This document shows, one piece after another, positions 57,477-64,000 of a stretch of 64,000 bases of DNA. The position numbers and the translations under genes are program-made. The notes beneath the pieces are model-generated. The model saw only the letters and a program-made list of their open reading frames with translations, was not told the origin of the DNA and ran no database searches. Position 1 is the first letter of the stretch, and each line of letters starts with the position of its first letter. This DNA is from Pelodera strongyloides (taxonomy: Eukaryota > Nematoda > Chromadorea > Rhabditida > Rhabditidae), in NCBI GenBank assembly GCA_036852015.1, contig JAANDG010000700.1:1-64000 (forward strand). Direction: 5' to 3'.

Positions 57477-59617
57477 TAAATTTCCTTCACTAGAACAGTA
57501 ATAACAACAAGTCTTATTAATTGATTAGGTTTCGCGAACCATTAACCATATTGATCTACTCTAGTTGATTAACCTTTCTCAATGTTACAACGCTTATTCT
57601 TAACCAGCTGCCCAAGTTAGGTTTTCAGTTTTGTCTAATTATATGCAGCTACAATTTAATGATTCATTTCATGTATTAGACCCTCACCACAAGAAATAAA
57701 ACGTGCATTCCGCGCGTTTATGTATATTTAGAACTTGTATATTCTGGGCATAAACGGTGCGTAAAGTGACATACGCCCGAGGGGTGTTGCCAATTTGTAC
57801 ATTTGAGTAAATGTATATGTTGTCACACGCCGCAGAACATAAGATAAGCAGACCACTTTTATAATTTACGCTCGGGACTTATGCTCTGTATTTTAGTGTT
57901 TATCCAGTCAAAATAGTTCATTACCGGTCTATTTAGTTGTGCACAATTCCCATAGTATTTGTTCTTTTCTTCCAATTAGACATTTTTTGATCATACTCGT
58001 AGACTAATTGCTGTAATTGCCCGAGAATGAGTATAATCTTATCTTATTCGTATATATTTGGTATATGCTCTAGCTACTCGTATTCGGCCATGTAAATACA
58101 TGTGTATAGACGTGTAAATATGTAACCAATTCGCATGGGTTTTGCTCGCTGGTGGATTATGTAGGCTTTTTTTGGTGACATTAGTTTATCTCTATTTTTG
58201 CTAGTTTTTACTTTTCTTTATTGGTTTATTCAGTATATATAATCAACTAACTCATTAATTCAGGTTCAATTTTTTATTTCTCTCGTTTAACATCGCATTT
58301 TTTTACTGCATGATATCCATTTATTTTGTAGGTTCAACTTTATAGAGTAGATTTTTGTGGGAGGAACTACTCAAACTTGGCGACATGTAATGAATTGTAT
58401 ATATTTACACTGTGTGTAGGACTTTACTTTTACTTGGCTCTCTCTCTCTCTGATAGTCTGATATAGGCCCCTTTCGTCCTATTACTATTTGAGTGAGTAA
58501 AATAGCTCTTGCGTGACGTAACTATCCTTCGTTTAGTTGGCAATCCGGCCGTTTTTAGGATATTTCTCGGTTTTTTTCTCTTTTAGTCACAGCCTTTACA
58601 TTATTAATAAACGTTTGATGTTAATTATGTGTCATGTATTGTATTGCTAGGGCATGTGCATCTTACACTAGACACGATTTTTGTGCTGATTTGAAAATCG
58701 AAATTCCGAGAATAGAATTGAAATACGAGACTTCTGGTAGCCAATAACTGTGAATTCTAAGTATTGGTTGGTGTGATATTTGTCCTCGAGATTTCGCACG
58801 AACAAACAGGATTGTAGGCTGAAAGGTTGACACTCGCGGTCAGTCTGGGCTTGGTCACTAAGAGAAATGTTTCTTTCAAATGATTTTGAGTAACCATAAT
58901 CTATTCGAGACTATTCCTTTTCCATACGGGTTCTCTTTTTTCGCAAAATTGTCTCGTAATTGTGCAAAATTGTCTGTCAGTAATTGAATCTCTACTGCTT
59001 GATTTGATTACCCGTTCAAGAATTTTTTTTTAACTTAGGAAAATGTTCGCTACTTTATTTTATCTGCAACTCCCTCAGAGACTGGATAAACCGCTCGTAA
59101 TTGCTGCAAAATCGTTGATTAAAACTTTTTGTAAATATATAGTCTATTTTTGCTTGGTAATCTTTTGTCGATTGAAAAAAAACGATGCTTAGATTCTCAT
59201 TATTGTAGCAGTTCGGCACACATACGGCATACGCTGCTGGTTACGTAATTTGCATAGTCTAATATAAATCGTCTAGAACCTAGGTTACTGTAGGTAGTAT
59301 GTAGGAAGTAACTTCTATACAAAATACGTTAAAATCTCTCCAATCATCACTCTTTATCTTTTCCTCTTTTTTGTTCTTATCACACGAACTCAATACGAGA
59401 AGTGCAGTTAACTTGCTTCATTTTCATTTGTAGGTTTGTGTTTTCTAATCCTTTTAGTACTAACCTTATTCAATAATTCCTTCTCCGCAGTCCATATTTA
59501 CCTCAATTTAAATACTAAGTTACACATTTGAATATACTCTGCGATAGTATAATAGGATGTTCAAACATGTTTACAACCGTAAGGTGGAATAATATAATTT
59601 ACAAAAAAAATTACAGT
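57477..59617. other. Intergenic, no gene recognised
   Basis: This AT-rich region follows the GTPase 3' end (AATAAA near 57695). A short CT repeat lies near 58438-58450. No coding sequence stands out. Confidence 0.5.
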
Positions 59618-62600
59618 ATGACTGCGGATACGGTAGTTCCGTCTATCGACGATATCGATTTTATCGTAAACCCGGACCCGCATGGGCAGGAATGGAAGGA
59701 TATTATGGAATGGGTGCGTGGACGTTTATTTTATAATATAAGAATATATAATGATTAATAACGTCATATTTTACCGTTCCCATGGTCCATTCAGTAATGT
59801 CCATATTGTATACTGTACACCGTAATGTCCGTAATGCATAATGCATAACTTTAGCACATATTTATTGGTTGTGTGGTATTGCATTTTCATAATAAGTCAC
59901 GTAGAGTTCGATTCGCACTTTTCAACCTTTTGTTAAAGCGAAGTACCGCCGGTTTTTGAAACGCATCGCGGACAACTGAATTCTTACGTATTTATGCAAA
60001 TTTGCTCGAATTTAGCTCGATTTTTTATTCTAATTTATGTTCATTTGCGAATGCTGCATAAGAATGCTGATGTACTCCATGCGTTTCAGAAACCGGTCAG
60101 TATTTCGCTTTAACAAATAAGAATTTACATTTAGAATAAGAATTTACATTTACATTTAGTGTGGCCGAACAGAAGGCTGGGCATTCTGTTCCACAGATTA
60201 TGCCACCTGGCTTTCTTCATTCCCCGACTTTTGGTATTTCATGGCTATTGATAGGAGTGAGTTTGAGTATATCACTTTATTATTATTTTTTAGTTTGAAA
60301 AGCGGAAGGTGCAAAGATAAGGGGTAAAAAGTCGTAAGCAGATATCGCCATTTAAAACCTGCATTTGAAAATGATCAGTTATCCTTCAGATACAAAAGCT
60401 GCAGTTGGAGGCGTGACGTTGGCTAGAGCTGAATCAAAGGACAAGAGTTCAAAGAACGACTTATATTCTGTAAATCTTTAAAATTAATTTATAAGAATAT
60501 GATACAGTTATTGTATAGAGGGCGCAAATGCGGTCCAACGACATGTTGAATTTCAGCGAAATTAACTAATACTACTAATATCATTCATTAGGAAAATATA
60601 ATCCCTAACTTAAAGCGAAATACCGGCCGGTTTTTGAAACGCATCGTGGACAACTGAGTCCATACGTATTTATGCTAATTTGCTCGATTTTTATTCTAAT
60701 TTATGTTCATTTGCATAAGCTGCATAAGAATGCCGGTGTACCCGATGCGTTTCACTTTAATCATTGTTCTGTTTAGGTGGGAATGTACTACGTGCGCCCC
60801 GATTACAGATCAACTGGAGTCGGTTCCTATCTATTCGAGAGGTTAATGAAACAAGCCGGAGACAATAATATATGTCTCAATGCAGGTATGGAAGTTTTCA
60901 AAGTTTTCTAAAATATCTCCCAATCTCAGCTGCCCTTTTGTGTTTAACTCTGTTCCATTCATTTCACTGTGCTTGTCTGTCGACTTTGGACAAAAATGAG
61001 AGATTGTTCACAAAATCAACATGTACCTGAAGAATGTATTACTGAAGGCATAAAAGGATAAAAGTCAAACCACTCTTGTTCAAATACTATATGACTGGCC
61101 TGATGAATATTACTGTAAAAAGAGTAGTGATCATATTCATATAGTGCTGCGAATGAGTCCCCGGTATGCTGCTCGCTATGGCTTCGACAAGTTCTTCGGT
61201 TGTGTTCATCAGTTCTACGAGGTCCCATGCAAAGAACTGCAACTTCCAACAGTGGCACCGCAATACATTACCAAGGATGTTGCAGGTTGGTTATGCTCTT
61301 GCAGAGTGCTTTCATACTAGTATTGCCGCGTCTTTTGTGCTATGACCTTGAGGAGCCCATATGAATGGATGACTACACGTCTACAGTAGGTCTCTGTAGT
61401 GTTATAGTTACTTTCCTCTGGTTCCACATACTCTCTGAAGTCTGAAGTCCTTCTATGACTGATTGTTCAATGTACTTCCAAGTTAGTGTTGATGCTGAAT
61501 ATTTCAGATGTTGATTATTCTCTTGTGCAAGAATACGACGATGGCATGTTGCCAACAATCGACAGGAGTAAGTATCTACGCAAATGGATCACCGAAAAGG
61601 ATGCTTATACGAAGGTTAGAAATTAATCATGAATATAATTAAGGGCAATACGGTAGTTGAAAGTATCGCTGTCCATAGCAAACTACAGAACACTTGATTT
61701 CAGGTAGCCTTCGATGCTTCTGGCAAAGTGGTTGGTATTTGTTGTATTCGTGTGGCCGCTCCGAAGCTCTGCGCTGGTCCAATTTACGCTGATAATTCGG
61801 TATGATCCAAACAACAGTCGGCTTGTCAGCTATACATACACCGTAGCAGAATATCCGATTTTCGTGAAGTAGTGATGAGCACCTCGGTACTTACATCCCA
61901 AGTTCTTTACGTTACCGTTAATACGCCAAAATTAACTAAATTTATCGTACGAATACATTCCAGTTTTATTGCAACTTATGGTCAGTAGGCTACCGTAATA
62001 CCGTAACCAAAACGCTGTTTTTGCGTGTGGTTGAGAAGAGCTGTAAATACACGAATATTAATATTTTATATTAAATAGGACATCGCCTCAACTATGGTTC
62101 ACGATACTCTCGTTGCTATTCCTGATTGGAGGACTTATATGGGCTTGGGTGCAATCACTCCGGAAACATGCAAAATGGCTGAGGGACTATTCAAACGTGA
62201 GGCTTTTTTAGAACATTGATGGAACTCATAACTATATAATGGCACCAGTTTCCTAGTGAACGTAAAGCCCTCCCACCTCCCACCTAACATATAATACTGT
62301 ACTTCTTTGGCATTCTGTAATATGAAAATAACCTTTTTTGAATAGTCAATATTGATTGTGGCAGTCTTTGTCTCTGCACTTCACAGTAAAAAATTTCCTT
62401 TAAAGGATCGCAGTCACTTCAAATTCGCCTTTTTACTTCAATTATCCATAAACATGAAAAAGCACCTAGAAAAATACCATTCCGGTGTCAATTTACTGGA
62501 AAATTAACCCAGGGAAAGAAATCCCCTCGGTTGCGTTCTAATTACGTACAGTATGACAACGACAACTGAGACAGTAGAGCAGACACTTTCCCTCTTCCCC

Positions 62601-63030
62601 GGTTTTTCTTTGTTTTGTCATCATTGGCAACCGGCCAAGTCCCACTGCGATTTAGAAAACACCCCATTTTGTCTAAAATCAAAAGTCAACTGAAGGGATT
62701 TCTTTCCCTGTGATAAATGTTCCGTAAATCGGTATTGGAAAGGTATTTTTCTAGGTATCTTTTTATATTTATTGATAAGTGAAGTAAAAATGCAAAATTG
62801 AAGTGACTGCGATCCTTTAATAGGGTGAACCCTGATCTCTTAAAATACATTATACATGGAACCGTGATAATTTCGGTTAATTTCTAAATCATATCCTCTC
62901 GTTTTCAGAGATGAACGGCGATGTCTCATGTGGAAAACCATTCTGTGTTCTTCAATTCACCAAAGAAGTAATTGAAGCAGACCACCGACGTTGTTTTGCA
63001 ATGATGGAATGCGCAATGTCATTCATATAA
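59618..63030 (+). CDS. GNAT N-acetyltransferase, nematode DUF1248-like
   Basis: Nine exons (59618-59713, 60160-60256, 60390-60469, 60777-60885, 61145-61285, 61508-61614, 61704-61799, 62079-62196, 62909-63030) join in phase to 321 residues. The acetyl-CoA-binding motif of the GNAT fold is VRPDYRSTGVGSYLFERL (about 97-114). Other landmarks are TEGWAFCSTDY, FWYFMAIDR, RYAARYGF and DGMLPTIDRSKYLRKW. A second, GNAT-like half follows (VVGICCIRVAAPKLCAGPIYADN). The layout resembles the large nematode family of paired GNAT-like proteins of unknown substrate. ATTACAG one base before the chosen ATG fits a trans-splice site, so I prefer it over the in-frame ATG at 59528. Introns 1, 3 and 8 each hold a TTAA MITE. 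Confidence 0.88.
59933..60113. mobile_element. TTAA-ended MITE in GNAT intron 1
   Basis: It starts TTAAAGCGAAGTACCGCCGG and ends with CGGTCAGTATTTCGCTTTAA. It belongs to the same family as 23762-23948 and 60610-60760. Confidence 0.8.
60610..60760. mobile_element. TTAA-ended MITE in GNAT intron 3
   Basis: It starts TTAAAGCGAAATACCGGCC and ends GATGCGTTTCACTTTAA. It lies only 16 bp before exon 4, so its right end contributes to the intron 3' region. Confidence 0.8.
62400..62820. mobile_element. TTAA-ended foldback in GNAT intron 8
   Basis: The ends TTAAAGGATCGCAGTCACTT and the inverse AAGTGACTGCGATCCTTTAA match exactly. Inner parts (GGGAAAGAAATCCC and inverse) pair as well. It is related to the pair at 42774-43636. 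Confidence 0.88.
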
Positions 63031-63780
63031 TTGTACGTCCCTGCATTCTACTATCTGTGATTTTTTGTGTCCGATAACGCTCACGCTTACAATTAGGAAA
63101 ATGTTGACATTTCACTCAATTTTCAAGTTATCGTTAGCATATCAACATAGCACCAAAAGCTAGTTTTTTAAGTCAGATTGTAGCATATGCTGAGAGAGCA
63201 GTAATTCTACCATATAAGCATATCAACCAGTACGGCGTGGAAATAATTGAAAATAAATAAAGTTTCATTTCTTATTCAAAGCAAAATATTCAACAATTAT
63301 GATTAGTTGATCATTGATTGTGAACTAGAGCAGTGGAGAACGCATGATATAGGAAAGAATAGACAGTTATCTACAGAAAACGACAAAAACATCCGTTGTG
63401 CAAAAATACTTATAATACAGCAATATGCATTAGTCTCTTTTATTTTTTATTTTACACTCTCTCCTTTAATAATTCCTTATATTGATTAATAGAAACATGT
63501 AAACTTCAAAGCGCGTTTGGAGTGATTGGAATAGTATTATTCCCGTGTAATGTGTAAATTGGGACGAATTCTGAATGTGTCTTCTACAACACGGCACAGA
63601 TGTCAACATTGACATGCAACAGACAAAGTATTACACACAACACGTGAATGCAAACTACTTGAGATTATCTGGCAAAACGGGGATGCTCATTCAAACTGGA
63701 TAAAAAAAAGCGTAAATTGAGAAAACACGCATATATACGCAATGACAAAGTGTGAATGAGCTCCCAGACAACGTTAAGAC
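63031..63780. other. Intergenic, no gene recognised
   Basis: AT-rich sequence after the GNAT gene, with AATAAA near 63255. Nothing coding is recognised. Confidence 0.5.
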
Positions 63781-64000
63781 GCTGAAAACCGTGTGGCAAT
63801 ATGAGTTTCAACTGAAATACATCTTGCCACAGGGTATTCTAGCTGAAAACCGTGTGGCAATATGAGTTTCAACTGAAATACATCTTGCCACAGGGTATTC
63901 TAGCTGAAAACAGTGTGGCAACATCAGTTTCAACTGAAATACATCTTGCCACAGGGTATTCTAGCTGAAAACAGTGTGGCGAGGTCAGTTTCAACTGAAA
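63781..64000. repeat. 61-bp minisatellite running off the window
   Basis: Units start at 63781, 63842, 63903 and 63964 with GCTGAAAACCGTGTGGCAA or a variant (CAGTGTGGC). Each contains the inverted pair GTGGCAA...TTGCCAC and a near-palindrome around GTTTCAACTGAAA, so each unit can fold as a hairpin. Units 1 and 2 look identical; units 3 and 4 carry a few changes. Confidence 0.95.

Noticed and set aside
63781..64000. A CRISPR array, because of regular repeats
   Set aside because: The units abut without spacers and the genome is eukaryotic; it is a minisatellite.

Overview
This is a stretch of nuclear genome from a nematode. Several lines point that way. The protein-coding genes are split into many short exons (about 60-230 nt). 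Most have a splice acceptor (TTTTCAG or TTTCCAG type) 1-20 nt in front of the start codon, as expected for spliced-leader trans-splicing. The histone H2B core matches the nematode form, the lipase is of the nematode-expanded class 2 type, and the N-acetyltransferase resembles the DUF1248-type family of worms. A diplogastrid such as Pristionchus would fit the exon style, but that is a guess.

Positions 1-23,350 form one amplified cluster. It mixes replication-dependent histone genes with an intronless gene family encoding a secreted, cysteine-rich protein with a Ser-Gly tail. There are four copies of the secreted-protein gene. Copy 1 (1-565) is cut by the window edge and frameshifted, copy 2 (6971-8749) is intact, copy 3 (10431-12210) is frameshifted, and copy 4 (21353-23137) is intact. 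Copies 2 and 3 sit on a 3.46-kb tandem duplication. Two histone blocks are interleaved with them. Block 1 has H2A, H2B and H4 but has lost H3. Block 2 has H2B, H3 and H4 but only a stump of H2A. Together they still give one full core set. A TATA-containing promoter-like module occurs seven times without a recognisable gene behind it, and three histone 3' stem-loops stand alone. A complete Merlin-type DNA transposon (16847-19147, with 8-bp target duplication) has inserted behind the second H4.

Positions 23,350-46,400 are lower in gene density and rich in foldback and MITE elements, many ending in TTAA. Three multi-exon genes on the minus strand lie among them: a class 2 lipase (24657-27319, 8 exons), a calcineurin-B-homologous protein (30916-33001, 6 exons, with a tRNA-Val gene antisense in intron 2), and an EIF1AD-type eIF1A-domain protein (38501-42223, at least 6 exons). 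A pair of 600-bp direct repeats resembling LTRs lies at 44159-45371.

Positions 46,400-64,000 carry three plus-strand genes whose exon phases all close: an E2F transcription factor (9 exons, 388 codons), a GTPBP1-type GTPase (17 exons, 579 codons) and a GNAT acetyltransferase (9 exons, 321 codons). A 61-bp minisatellite begins at 63781 and runs off the window. Exon structures were worked out by hand from splice signals, reading phase and family similarity; no transcript or database search supports them. Single-base frameshifts in the repeated cluster could be assembly errors.
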